The notes under the pieces were generated by a model. It saw only the letters and a list, made by a program, of their open reading frames with translations, did no database searches and had not been told where the DNA came from. Of a stretch of 64,000 bases of DNA, positions 44,245 to 50,916 are shown in pieces (positions within the stretch are counted from its first letter, which is position 1; every line of letters starts with the position of its first letter). A program made the position numbers and the translations under genes. The stretch is from AEGEAN-183 sp964614345 (GTDB taxonomy: Bacteria > Pseudomonadota > Gammaproteobacteria > Magnimaribacterales > Magnimaribacteraceae), in the NCBI GenBank assembly GCA_964614345.1, contig CAZTLP010000004.1, forward strand, positions 1-64,000, in the 5' to 3' direction.

Positions 44245-45993
44245 ATGAGTAAAGAAAAATTATCTGGAGGAGAAGCCCTTATGAGGTCCCTTCAAGACGA
44301 GGGAATAGAGCTGGTGTTTGGGTATCCTGGCGGAGCTTCTCTGCATATTTATGATGCTTTATTTAACCAACAAGCAGTTCAGCATGTTTTAGTTAGGCAT
44401 GAACAGGGGGCAGTACACGCAGCTGATGGGTATGCAAGAAGTACAGGGAAGGCCGGTGTAGTTTTTGTTACTTCAGGCCCGGGCGCCACTAATGCCATTA
44501 CAGGTCTAGCTACTGCCTATATGGATTCAACTCCTGTAATAGTAATTTCTGGTCAGGTTAAAAGTCACCTTATAGGAACAGACTCATTTCAAGAAACTGA
44601 CATGATTGGCGTATCTCGACCAGTTGTTAAGCATAGTTTTTTGGCTCAGAGAGCTGAAGATATTCCGATGATCATTAAGAAAGCATTTCATATTGCGACC
44701 ACAGGCAGGCCGGGTCCAGTGGTCATAGATATTCCTAAAGACGTTACAGATCCAGACTATAAGTTTGATTACAGTTACCCCAAAGATGTAGACATAAGAT
44801 CTTATAACCCAGTAGAAGAAGGTCATTCAGGTCAAATAAGAAAAGCTGCAAAACTTTTACTAAATTCAGAGAGACCCGTAATTTACAGTGGGGGAGGTGT
44901 AATTCAGAATGATGCCTCTGAAGAATTAACCTCGCTGGTTCAATTTCTAGACTTCCCTGTAACTAATACCCTTATGGGGCTAGGAGCTTACCCAGGCACA
45001 GACAAAAACTTTTTAGGCATGTTAGGTATGCACGGTACTTATGAAGCCAACATGGCCATGCATAACTGTGACTTGATTCTTGCTGTTGGGGCAAGGTTCG
45101 ATGATCGAATAACTAATGACCCAGCTCAATTTGCTTTAAGTGCAAAAAAAATTCATATCGATATAGACCCAGCTTCGCTATCTAAGATCATTAAGGCTGA
45201 TGTCCCAATTGTAGGTTCAGCTAAAACTTGTTTAGATCAACTATTAAAAGAACTAAAGAAAAATGAATCTAAATTAGATAAGAACAAAATTGAACCTTGG
45301 CGTAAACAAATCAAAGAATGGCGTAAAGAGCATGGTTTAAATCATCAAATGTTAGAAGATGCAGTTAGTAGTAAAAAAATTCTACCGCAGCATGTAATTC
45401 AGTCTTTATATAAGGAAACTAAAGGCGATGCTTATGTTACTTCTGATGTTGGTCAACACCAGATGTTTGCCGCCCAGTATTATCACTTCGATAAACCAAG
45501 GCGCTGGATAAATTCAGGGGGATTAGGAACAATGGGTTTCGGATTACCAGCAGCTATGGGAGTTCAGTTAGCTTTTCCTAATTCAACTGTTGCTTGCGTA
45601 ACTGGAGAAGGCAGTATCCAAATGTGTATACAAGAGCTCTCTACATGTCTTCAATACGATTTACCAATAAAGATTATTAATCTAAATAATTCTGCTCTCG
45701 GTATGGTTAAGCAATGGCAGGACATGCAATATGGTGGCAGACTCTCCCAAAGTACTTACGAGGACTCCTTACCAGATTTTGCAAAATTAACAGAATCATT
45801 TGGTCATGTGGGATTAAGAGTCGAGAAACCTGAAGAATTAGAATCAGCCATGAAGAAATGCTTTGAATTAAAAGATAAATTAGTTTTTCTTGATATTGTT
45901 ATTGATGAAGACGAACATGTTTATCCTATGTTAGAGGCTGGCATGGCCATGGATTCGATGTGGATAGATAAAAAAACAAAGACTTGGGAATGA
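44245..45993 (+). CDS. ilvI: Acetolactate synthase, large (catalytic) subunit
   Basis: ThDP- and FAD-dependent synthesis of acetolactate or acetohydroxybutyrate, first common step of branched-chain amino acid synthesis. The 582-residue protein from ATG 44245 has VFGYPGGASLHIYDAL, the catalytic glutamate in VRHEQGAVHAADGYAR, SGPGATNAITG, and the ThDP-binding GLGTMGFGLPAAMGV and GEGSIQM with NLNNSALGM. A TTG five codons upstream is less likely. A glyoxylate carboligase role is disfavoured by the adjacent ilvH and ilvC. Confidence 0.95.
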   Translation: MSKEKLSGGEALMRSLQDEGIELVFGYPGGASLHIYDALFNQQAVQHVLVRHEQGAVHAADGYARSTGKAGVVFVTSGPGATNAITGLATAYMDSTPVIVISGQVKSHLIGTDSFQETDMIGVSRPVVKHSFLAQRAEDIPMIIKKAFHIATTGRPGPVVIDIPKDVTDPDYKFDYSYPKDVDIRSYNPVEEGHSGQIRKAAKLLLNSERPVIYSGGGVIQNDASEELTSLVQFLDFPVTNTLMGLGAYPGTDKNFLGMLGMHGTYEANMAMHNCDLILAVGARFDDRITNDPAQFALSAKKIHIDIDPASLSKIIKADVPIVGSAKTCLDQLLKELKKNESKLDKNKIEPWRKQIKEWRKEHGLNHQMLEDAVSSKKILPQHVIQSLYKETKGDAYVTSDVGQHQMFAAQYYHFDKPRRWINSGGLGTMGFGLPAAMGVQLAFPNSTVACVTGEGSIQMCIQELSTCLQYDLPIKIINLNNSALGMVKQWQDMQYGGRLSQSTYEDSLPDFAKLTESFGHVGLRVEKPEELESAMKKCFELKDKLVFLDIVIDEDEHVYPMLEAGMAMDSMWIDKKTKTWE

Positions 45994-46469
45994 AGAGAGT
46001 TATTGCATTGTTAATGGAAAATCAACCTGGCGCTTTGTCTAGAGTTGTAGGACTGTTCTCTCAAAGAGGCTATAACATTGAATCATTAATCGTTGCCCCG
46101 ACTGAAGATCCCTCTTTATCCAGATTAACTATGACAACTCATGGAGACTCTCAAGTAGTTGAGCAAATTACCAAGCAATTAAATAAACTTATTGATGTAG
46201 TTAAGGTACTGGACTTATCTCTAGAAGAATATGTAGGAAGAGAGCTCTTACTTATAAAAATGGAATTTTCAGAGAAAGCCGAAGCTGAGGTATCAAGTTT
46301 AGGAGGACAAGTTTTATTCAAAGATGACAATCTTCTAAATGTTGAATTTGTAGGAACCTCAGAAGAATTAGATGAAATAGTTACCTTATTGGCTAAATTA
46401 AACCCTTTGGAAGTAGTAAGAACAGGACTTTCAGGTATATCCTCTACAGCAAAAACCTTAACAATCTAA
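45990..46469 (+). CDS. ilvH: Acetolactate synthase, small (regulatory) subunit
   Basis: ACT-domain subunit that confers valine feedback inhibition on IlvI. The 159-residue protein from ATG 45990 begins MKRVIALLMENQPGALSR, continues with LFSQRGYNIESLIVAPTED, and ends with a second ACT-like domain and a VRTGLSGISS tail. The ATG overlaps the ilvI stop (ATGA), supporting coupled translation and fixed stoichiometry. An in-frame TTG two codons earlier is rejected. Length matches E. coli IlvH (163). Confidence 0.96.
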   Translation: MKRVIALLMENQPGALSRVVGLFSQRGYNIESLIVAPTEDPSLSRLTMTTHGDSQVVEQITKQLNKLIDVVKVLDLSLEEYVGRELLLIKMEFSEKAEAEVSSLGGQVLFKDDNLLNVEFVGTSEELDEIVTLLAKLNPLEVVRTGLSGISSTAKTLTI

Positions 46470-46484
46470 TTTCAGGAGAAAGTT

Positions 46485-47516
46485 ATGCAAATTTATTACG
46501 ACAAAGATGCTGATCTTGAATCGCTAAAGAGTAAAAAGATAGTTGTTGTCGGGTATGGTTCTCAAGGGCATGCTCATGCTAACAATCTGAAAGATTCAGG
46601 TATGGATGTAAGTGTTGCACTTAGAAAAGACTCTTCGTCTTGGCAAAAAGCAGAAGAAGCAGGTTTTAATGTTCAAGAGGTAAAAGAAGCAGTAAAGGAA
46701 GCAGATTTAGTTATGGTTTTAATGCCGGATGAACTTCAATCTTCTACTTACAGTGCTGAAATAAATGAAAATATTAAAAAAGGTGCTGTTTTAGCCTTTG
46801 CTCATGGATTCAATATCCATTTTGAAATGATCGTTCCAAGAGAAGATCTTGATGTAGTAATGATTGCTCCCAAGGGGCCAGGTCATACCGTACGATCACA
46901 ATACGTTGAAGGAGCAGGTGTGCCTTGTTTAATTGCTATTCATAAAGATGTGTCAGGTAAGGCTAAAGATAGTGCTTTGGCATATGCTTCCGCAATAGGC
47001 TCAGGCAGAGCCGGAATTATTGAAACTAACTTTAAAGATGAAACAGAAACGGATCTGTTTGGTGAACAAGCTGTGCTTTGTGGTGGTTTGACTTCTCTTA
47101 TTCAAGCGGGATATGAAGTGCTCGTTGAAGCAGGTTATCCTCCAGAGATGGCCTATTTTGAATGTCTTCATGAAGTTAAATTAATAGTTGATTTGATATA
47201 TGAAGATGGATTACAAAATATGCGTTATAGCATTTCCAATACCGCAGAATTTGGAGATTATACGAGTGGACCAAAAATCATTACTGAAGAGACTAAAGAA
47301 GAGATGAGGGCAATACTGAAGAGAATTCAGTCAGGTGAGTTTGCAGAACAGTTCATGTCTGATTGCAGACAGAGCAATGATGGTAAGGGCGGTCCTGAAA
47401 TGAAAAATTACAGAGAGAAAGCTTCTTCTCATCCTATCGAAGAAGTAGGAAGGGAACTTAGAGCAATGATGCCATGGATTGCCCAGAATAAGTTGGTGGA
47501 TAAAACCAAAAACTAA
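46485..47516 (+). CDS. ilvC: Ketol-acid reductoisomerase (class I)
   Basis: Isomerises and reduces acetolactate to dihydroxyisovalerate using NADPH and Mg. The 343-residue short (class I) enzyme has VVGYGSQGHAHANNL, the coenzyme loop ALRKDSSSW, and the metal ligands in TDLFGEQAVLCGG and YFECLHEVKLI. A good AGGAGAAAG ribosome site precedes the ATG. It completes an ilvI-ilvH-ilvC operon; ilvD is 17 kb to the left. Confidence 0.97.
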   Translation: MQIYYDKDADLESLKSKKIVVVGYGSQGHAHANNLKDSGMDVSVALRKDSSSWQKAEEAGFNVQEVKEAVKEADLVMVLMPDELQSSTYSAEINENIKKGAVLAFAHGFNIHFEMIVPREDLDVVMIAPKGPGHTVRSQYVEGAGVPCLIAIHKDVSGKAKDSALAYASAIGSGRAGIIETNFKDETETDLFGEQAVLCGGLTSLIQAGYEVLVEAGYPPEMAYFECLHEVKLIVDLIYEDGLQNMRYSISNTAEFGDYTSGPKIITEETKEEMRAILKRIQSGEFAEQFMSDCRQSNDGKGGPEMKNYREKASSHPIEEVGRELRAMMPWIAQNKLVDKTKN

Positions 47517-47521
47517 ATCAA

Positions 47522-48304
47522 GTGTCCAAAAAACCAGAAAACTTAGATCTTTATGACGAGCATGAAGAAGTTGTTTCTGAAGGTGGAAAAAAAGTTAGAA
47601 GACGAGGTATATTTCTATTACCTAATCTTTTAACGACAGCCTCTTTATTTGCAGGATTCTTTTCTATAGTTTCTTCAGTCGAAGGAAACTTTATTAATGC
47701 ATGTGTGGCAATATTCGTCGCACAAATTTTTGATGGTTTGGATGGTAGGGTAGCAAGACTGGCTAAAGCAGAGAGTCAATTTGGAGCTCAATACGACAGT
47801 CTCAGTGACGTTATTTCATTTGGACTTGCTCCTGCTCTTTGTATATTTCTTTGGGGTTTGAATTCACTAGGCCAAGCTGGCTGGGTCTTTTCATTTTTAT
47901 TTGTTGCTGCTGCAGCCCTTAGACTAGCTAGATTTAATACGAACATTGGATCAGAAGATAAGTTTTTTAAGGGTCTGCCAAGTCCAGTCGCAGCAGGTTT
48001 AATTATCTATTATGTATGGTACTTAAGTTCTTTGGGTCTGCAGGGTGAAAGTGTATTTCCAACTTTAGCAATCATTAGTGCTAGCGTAACTGGTATAACA
48101 GCTATCTTAATGGTAGTTAATGTTCCTTACTATAGTTTCAAAGAGATTGAGATGAAGAGAAGAGTGCCTTTCTTTTCTATATTAATGGTGGTCTTCCTTT
48201 TTGCTTTAATTTCTCTTGATCCACCCCTTGTCCTTCTTACCTGTGCATTTCTCTATATTTTATCCGGCCCTATTATTTGGATAGTAAAAACCTTACGGAA
48301 CTAA
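47522..48304 (+). CDS. pssA: CDP-diacylglycerol-serine O-phosphatidyltransferase
   Basis: Makes phosphatidylserine, precursor of phosphatidylethanolamine. The 260-residue membrane protein (GTG start at 47522) has the CDP-alcohol phosphotransferase motif in IFDGLDGRVARLAKAESQFGAQYDSLSDVISF (D-G-x2-A-R-x8-G-x3-D-x3-D pattern), flanked by hydrophobic helices. RRGIFLLPNLLTTASLFAG is the usual start of this Bacillus-type PssA. It lies 5 bases after ilvC, as in many proteobacteria, and is the last gene before tRNA-Ile. Confidence 0.94.
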   Translation: MSKKPENLDLYDEHEEVVSEGGKKVRRRGIFLLPNLLTTASLFAGFFSIVSSVEGNFINACVAIFVAQIFDGLDGRVARLAKAESQFGAQYDSLSDVISFGLAPALCIFLWGLNSLGQAGWVFSFLFVAAAALRLARFNTNIGSEDKFFKGLPSPVAAGLIIYYVWYLSSLGLQGESVFPTLAIISASVTGITAILMVVNVPYYSFKEIEMKRRVPFFSILMVVFLFALISLDPPLVLLTCAFLYILSGPIIWIVKTLRN

Positions 48305-48338
48305 CTTATTCATTGTAAGATTCGCCCTCCACGCAAGT

Positions 48339-48415
48339 GGGTCTGTAGCTCAGTTGGTCAGAGCGCACCCCTGATAAGGGTGAGGTCGGAAGTTCAAGTC
48401 TTCCCAGACCCACCA
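48339..48415 (+). tRNA. tRNA-Ile(GAU), CCA encoded
   Basis: A complete 77-base cloverleaf. Acceptor GGGTCTG pairs with CAGACCC, D-stem GCTC with GAGC, anticodon stem CACCC with GGGTG around loop CTGATAA (anticodon GAT at 48373-48375), T-stem GGAAG with CTTCC around TTCAAGT; ACCA ends it. The GAU isoacceptor is usually in the 16S-23S spacer in gammaproteobacteria, but no rRNA is seen here. The segment from 48371 to 48415 is duplicated at 49991-50035, so this gene is the integration site of the element that follows. Confidence 0.97.
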
Positions 48416-48443
48416 GTTTCCTCAAGTTAGATAAGGGTTTCAG

Positions 48444-48471
48444 AGAGTTTCATGGTTGAAACTCTTTTTTT
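48444..48471 (+). terminator. Rho-independent terminator after tRNA-Ile
   Basis: AGAGTTTCA (48444-48452) pairs perfectly with TGAAACTCT (48457-48465) around a TGGT loop and runs into seven T. It probably ends the tRNA transcript, and would also shield the cargo gene from read-through. Confidence 0.8.
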
Positions 48472-48476
48472 ATTTC

Positions 48477-48496
48477 TATTCACACTTATTCACACA
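48477..48496 (+). repeat. Left arm-type tandem repeat (TATTCACACT x2)
   Basis: Two adjoining 10-mers, TATTCACACT and TATTCACACA, lie about 60 bases inside the left end of the island. The same 10-mer occurs twice at 49919-49940 near the right end in the same orientation. Paired repeats in this place resemble arm-binding sites of a tyrosine recombinase or its excisionase. Confidence 0.65.
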
Positions 48497-48522
48497 GTAA
48501 ATAATATGTTCGGATGAACATT

Positions 48523-48542
48523 TTTTGTTCTGTAGAACAAAA
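48523..48542. repeat. Palindrome TTTTGTTCT-GT-AGAACAAAA
   Basis: A perfect 9-bp inverted repeat with a 2-base centre, extended imperfectly by ATGAA on the left and TTCAT on the right. It shares the core TTGTTCTGYAGAACAA with the palindrome at 49832-49855. The two bracket the cargo part of the island. It could bind a dimeric protein or fold as a hairpin in single-stranded DNA. Confidence 0.65.
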
Positions 48543-48562
48543 TTCATTAAGATGAACCTTGT

Positions 48563-48602
48563 ACCTACTTAGCTCAGTTTTGGTAGAGCAGAAGACTCTT
48601 AA
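48563..48602 (+). pseudogene. 5' half of a tRNA (Lys-CUU-like), ending at the anticodon loop
   Basis: The sequence TAGCTCAGTTTTGGTAGAGC forms a normal T8-A9, D-stem and D-loop, with a stem half GAAGA and loop CTCTTAA (anticodon CTT). The expected 3' stem TCTTC, T-arm and acceptor strand are missing: similarity stops at the last anticodon-loop base. The 5' acceptor part is ACCTACT. It cannot encode a functional tRNA. It is probably a recombination scar from a different tRNA attachment site. Confidence 0.65.
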
Positions 48603-48642
48603 GCTCAAAAATGCATTCATTAAAGTTTGGTATAGTTAGAAA

Positions 48643-48729
48643 ATGAAAAAAACTTCCTTAACCCTATCCCTCCTGCTAATCCTGTTTGCTGGTTGTTCAT
48701 TCAGAAATAATTCCTGCTATATTAATTAA
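48643..48729 (+). pseudogene. Truncated lipoprotein gene fragment (28 residues)
   Basis: An ORF starting MKKTSLTLSLLLILFAGC is a textbook lipoprotein signal peptide with lipobox LFAGC, but the frame stops ten residues after the cysteine (SFRNNSCYIN). No continuation is seen in another frame before the transaminase promoter. It may be a broken gene carried in with the island, or a genuine very small lipoprotein of the entericidin size class, though it does not resemble entericidins. Confidence 0.5.
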
Positions 48730-48766
48730 TTTTTAGATTTATCTCTTAAAAATAAGTTCCCAATAC

Positions 48767-48772
48767 TATAAT
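48767..48772 (+). promoter_or_regulatory. TATAAT -10 box of the island transaminase
   Basis: A consensus TATAAT lies 21 bases before the GTG start at 48794, with AGGAACAGGA as ribosome site between. The expected -35 position (48744-48749) reads TCTTAA, a weak match. The cargo gene thus appears to bring its own promoter. Confidence 0.5.
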
Positions 48773-48793
48773 TAGAGAATCAGGAACAGGATC

Positions 48794-49774
48794 GTGTCAG
48801 TAATTGAAGCAGAGAGAATCATTGCCAACCATGAGCGTATGCCTCATTCACCAGAGTATGAGAATGGTTCGGCATACACGCAAGACACGTATCGTCCGAT
48901 TGAGCAAGGTGTAGTGCCAATCACAGATGCTGGGTTTATCCACGCAGATGCAGCTTATGATGTGGTCAGCGCTAGCGCTGGATATATGTTCCGTTTGCAG
49001 GATCACATCAAGCGATTTACAGAATCTTGTGCAAAGTTTAGGTTAGAAAACCCTTACAGTGAGGCTCAAACAGAAGAGATTCTGAACAATCTCGTTCGAT
49101 TGGCCGGATTGAAGGATGCATACATCTGGTGGGCTGTAACGAGGGGTGAACTCGAAGAGGGCGACCGTGTCTCAGCCCAATATAAAAATAAGTTCTATGC
49201 GTTCGTGACGCCCTATATGTTTATTCATGGGGATAAACTCCGAACCCGTGGCGCCAAAGTTAAGATCAGTACCGAATTTAAGAGAATACCAAAAGAATCA
49301 GTAGACCCTACAGCCAAGAACTTCCATTGGATGGATATGAAACTGTCCTTGTTTGAGGCAATTATGTCTGGTGCCGAGTGGTCAGTGCTCACCGATTTTG
49401 ACGGTAATCTCACTGAAGCGCCCGGCTGCAACATATTTCTAATCAAGGATGGTGTGCTCAAGACACCGGATGATGGTTGTCTTGAAGGTATCACGCGCCA
49501 AACGGTTTTCGATCTTGCCGAAGAACTTGAGGTAAAGCTAGAAGTGACAAAGATTCCGGTGCAGGAACTAGTCGATGCCGATGAAGCATTCTTAACCTCG
49601 ACTGCGGGTGGCATTATGCCTGTTACGTCAGTTAACGAACGGCTATTAGGCGGACTCAATGGACCCGGCGAGATAACAACCCAGCTACACAACCTCTACT
49701 GGGAGAAGCGTTGGGCTGGATGGCTGGGTACGCCGATTGATTACAGATGCGGAGCAACAAAAGAAAAAACGTGA
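48794..49774 (+). CDS. (R)-selective amine:pyruvate-type transaminase (PLP fold-type IV), island cargo
   Basis: A 326-residue class IV aminotransferase starting at GTG 48794. ITDAGFIHADAAYDVVSAS matches the class IV start. SVDPTAKNFHWMDMK carries the PLP lysine (Lys about 175) in the form seen in (R)-amine transaminases (ATA-117 group). TEAPGCNIFLIKDGVL, LEGITRQTV and STAGGIMPVTSV follow. The GPGEITTQL...YWE end also matches that group, not BCAT or D-amino-acid transaminase. It would transfer amino groups to or from non-natural-looking amines or ketones in the cytoplasm. Codons are richer in G/C-ending triplets than neighbouring genes, indicating transfer. It is unrelated in close detail to the dat gene in this window. 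Confidence 0.88.
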   Translation: MSVIEAERIIANHERMPHSPEYENGSAYTQDTYRPIEQGVVPITDAGFIHADAAYDVVSASAGYMFRLQDHIKRFTESCAKFRLENPYSEAQTEEILNNLVRLAGLKDAYIWWAVTRGELEEGDRVSAQYKNKFYAFVTPYMFIHGDKLRTRGAKVKISTEFKRIPKESVDPTAKNFHWMDMKLSLFEAIMSGAEWSVLTDFDGNLTEAPGCNIFLIKDGVLKTPDDGCLEGITRQTVFDLAEELEVKLEVTKIPVQELVDADEAFLTSTAGGIMPVTSVNERLLGGLNGPGEITTQLHNLYWEKRWAGWLGTPIDYRCGATKEKT

Positions 49775-49831
49775 GGAGAAGATAAAAAAAACAAGAAAAT
49801 TCTAAAACCTAACCAAACCTCCCTGCTGCTG

Positions 49832-49855
49832 TTCGTTGTTCTGCAGAACAACGAA
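49832..49855. repeat. Perfect 24-bp palindrome on the right of the island cargo
   Basis: TTCGTTGTTCTG is followed directly by its exact reverse complement CAGAACAACGAA. The centre GTTCTGCAGAAC differs by one base from that of the palindrome at 48523-48542. It has no T-run after it, so it is not a standard terminator. The pair may be protein-binding or replication/packaging sites of the element. Confidence 0.7.
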
Positions 49856-49918
49856 TTGAGATAAACAATATTTTAGTGTTCACATTTCGCTGAGAAACGA
49901 CACAATAAAGTACCAAAA

Positions 49919-49940
49919 TATTCACACTAGTATTCACACT
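49919..49940 (+). repeat. Right arm-type tandem repeat (TATTCACACT x2)
   Basis: TATTCACACT occurs at 49919-49928 and 49931-49940, separated by AG, about 50 bases before the right att copy. Same orientation and sequence as the tandem pair at 48477-48496. In an integrated tyrosine-recombinase element these positions correspond to the two attP arms. Confidence 0.65.
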
Positions 49941-49990
49941 AGTTGAATGTAACCCCTATAGGTATAAGGTTTTGATGTACGAACAAGACA

Positions 49991-50035
49991 CTGATAAGGG
50001 TGAGGTCGGAAGTTCAAGTCTTCCCAGACCCACCA
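49991..50035 (+). repeat. attR-like 45-bp copy of the tRNA-Ile 3' half
   Basis: Identical at all 45 positions to 48371-48415, from anticodon-loop start to CCA. The bases on either side differ (a instead of c before, a instead of g after), marking the crossover limits. It lacks the 5' tRNA half and cannot make a tRNA. Confidence 0.92.
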
Positions 50036-50092
50036 ATTGTTTCATTTATATCTGTGTTATTCTTATTTTTAAATATTAATAAGGAGAAATTA

Positions 50093-50827
50093 ATGAAATA
50101 TTTACTAACTATAATCTTATCATTTGGATGTTTTGCGCTTGCCAATGCTTCTGAACTACCCCCATCAGTCAGTGCAGAATATTTTGGATGTAAATTGGAT
50201 GATAATAAGGATTTAAATGATTTAAACACTTGGGTAAAGAAATGGAATAGATGGATGGACTCAAGTGATTTAGGCGAATATGAAGCTAGTCTTTTAACTC
50301 CTTTATATAGATCTCCAAATGACGAGCTCGATTTTATGTGGGTTGGAAGGACTAATAGCTGGAAGGAACTAGCTAGAGGGCAATCAGCTTATAGGTCTTC
50401 AGGTTTAGCAGATACTTTCCCAGCAAAATCTTGTCCGTTTAGCTTCATTGCTAGGCAGATACCTGTAAACGGAACTGACTTTAGAGATCAAATGAACCAG
50501 GATGAATTTGTTGCAGCATACTGGCTTTGTAACATAGAAAAAGGAAAATCAATTGAAGATGTTTATTCTTTACAAGAGAGAAGAATGAAAAATATATCTG
50601 AAAGTGGAAACGCGATTGCTTCAAGGATTGTTGTTCCAAGACAGGGAACTCCTGAAGCTATAAGAGATTACGATTTTGTAATGCTTTATGTTTCACCTAG
50701 CTTAGAACAGTGGGGAGCTAATGTAGATAACTACGTAACAAATATCCAAGGTTCTGAAGAAGATTCTATGGATGGAGTTTTTAATTGTGACCATTCTACT
50801 GTCTATGTAGGACGAACTGTAAGATAA
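50093..50827 (+). CDS. Secreted protein of unknown function
   Basis: A 244-residue exported protein. The ATG at 50093 follows AAGGAGAAATTA, a good ribosome site; longer upstream frames would run through the att copy and are rejected. The signal peptide MKYLLTIILSFGCFALANA-SELPP should be cleaved after ANA. The mature part contains several tryptophans (VKKWNRWMD, FMWVGRTNSWKELARG), four cysteines that could pair, and no motif I can name. It is the only gene between the 45-bp att copy and the next tRNA-derived repeat, so it resembles a one-gene cassette. Confidence 0.75.
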   Translation: MKYLLTIILSFGCFALANASELPPSVSAEYFGCKLDDNKDLNDLNTWVKKWNRWMDSSDLGEYEASLLTPLYRSPNDELDFMWVGRTNSWKELARGQSAYRSSGLADTFPAKSCPFSFIARQIPVNGTDFRDQMNQDEFVAAYWLCNIEKGKSIEDVYSLQERRMKNISESGNAIASRIVVPRQGTPEAIRDYDFVMLYVSPSLEQWGANVDNYVTNIQGSEEDSMDGVFNCDHSTVYVGRTVR

Positions 50828-50830
50828 AAA

Positions 50831-50855
50831 AAAGAGCCCGAAAGGGCTCTTTTTT
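50831..50855 (+). terminator. Rho-independent terminator after the secreted-protein gene
   Basis: AAAGAGCCC pairs with GGGCTCTTT around a GAAA tetraloop and is followed by six T, a few bases after the stop at 50827. One of the clearest terminators in the window. Confidence 0.9.
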
Positions 50856-50857
50856 GG

Positions 50858-50893
50858 TTGAGGTTAGAAGATTAAATCTTCCTTGACCCAGAA
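50858..50893 (+). repeat. Degenerate tRNA-Ile 3'-end copy
   Basis: Ungapped alignment to 48380-48415 matches 26 of 36 bases, including GAGGT, TCTTCC and GACCCA blocks. The T-stem-like GAAGAT/ATCTTC pairing is kept. It lies exactly in the gap between two genes and is best read as an old att scar. Confidence 0.55.
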
Positions 50894-50916
50894 ACTTAAT
50901 AGCGAGGTAAGATTTA

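Larger units (their letters stand above)
48371..50035 (+). mobile_element. Miniature tRNA-Ile-anchored genomic island with one cargo gene
   Basis: A 1,620-base insert bounded by two perfect 45-base direct repeats: the tRNA-Ile 3' part (48371-48415) and its copy at 49991-50035. Both run from the first anticodon-loop base to CCA, the classical attB core of tyrosine recombinases. Inside are tandem TATTCACACT repeats near each end, two related palindromes, a tRNA 5'-half fragment, a decayed lipoprotein gene and the transaminase. The gene-free 48416-48793 and 49775-49990 stretches hold only these sites. No integrase or transposase is encoded, so the element is non-autonomous or has lost its recombinase. 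GC is visibly higher in the cargo gene (30 of 60 bases in 49381-49440, against 21 of 60 in 50221-50280). Confidence 0.82.

Noticed and set aside
44245..45993. Glyoxylate carboligase instead of acetolactate synthase, given the glycerate pair just upstream
   Set aside because: The gene overlaps ilvH and is followed by ilvC, and it keeps the catalytic Glu in RHEQGAVHAADGYAR, which carboligase lacks.
48477..48496. CRISPR-like short repeat
   Set aside because: Only two 10-base units without spacers, no cas genes; the mirrored pair at 49919 fits recombinase arm sites better.
49225..49692. A 155-codon frame antisense to the island transaminase
   Set aside because: Considered as possible hidden recombinase gene in the island, but it has no integrase residues and simply mirrors the transaminase.
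49832..49855. Terminator of the transaminase gene
   Set aside because: Perfect palindrome but no loop and no T-run on either side; a protein-binding or recombination site is more likely.
50000..50092. Extended N-terminus of the secreted protein gene
   Set aside because: The upstream frame would translate the tRNA-derived repeat; the ATG at 50093 has a good ribosome site and a proper signal peptide.
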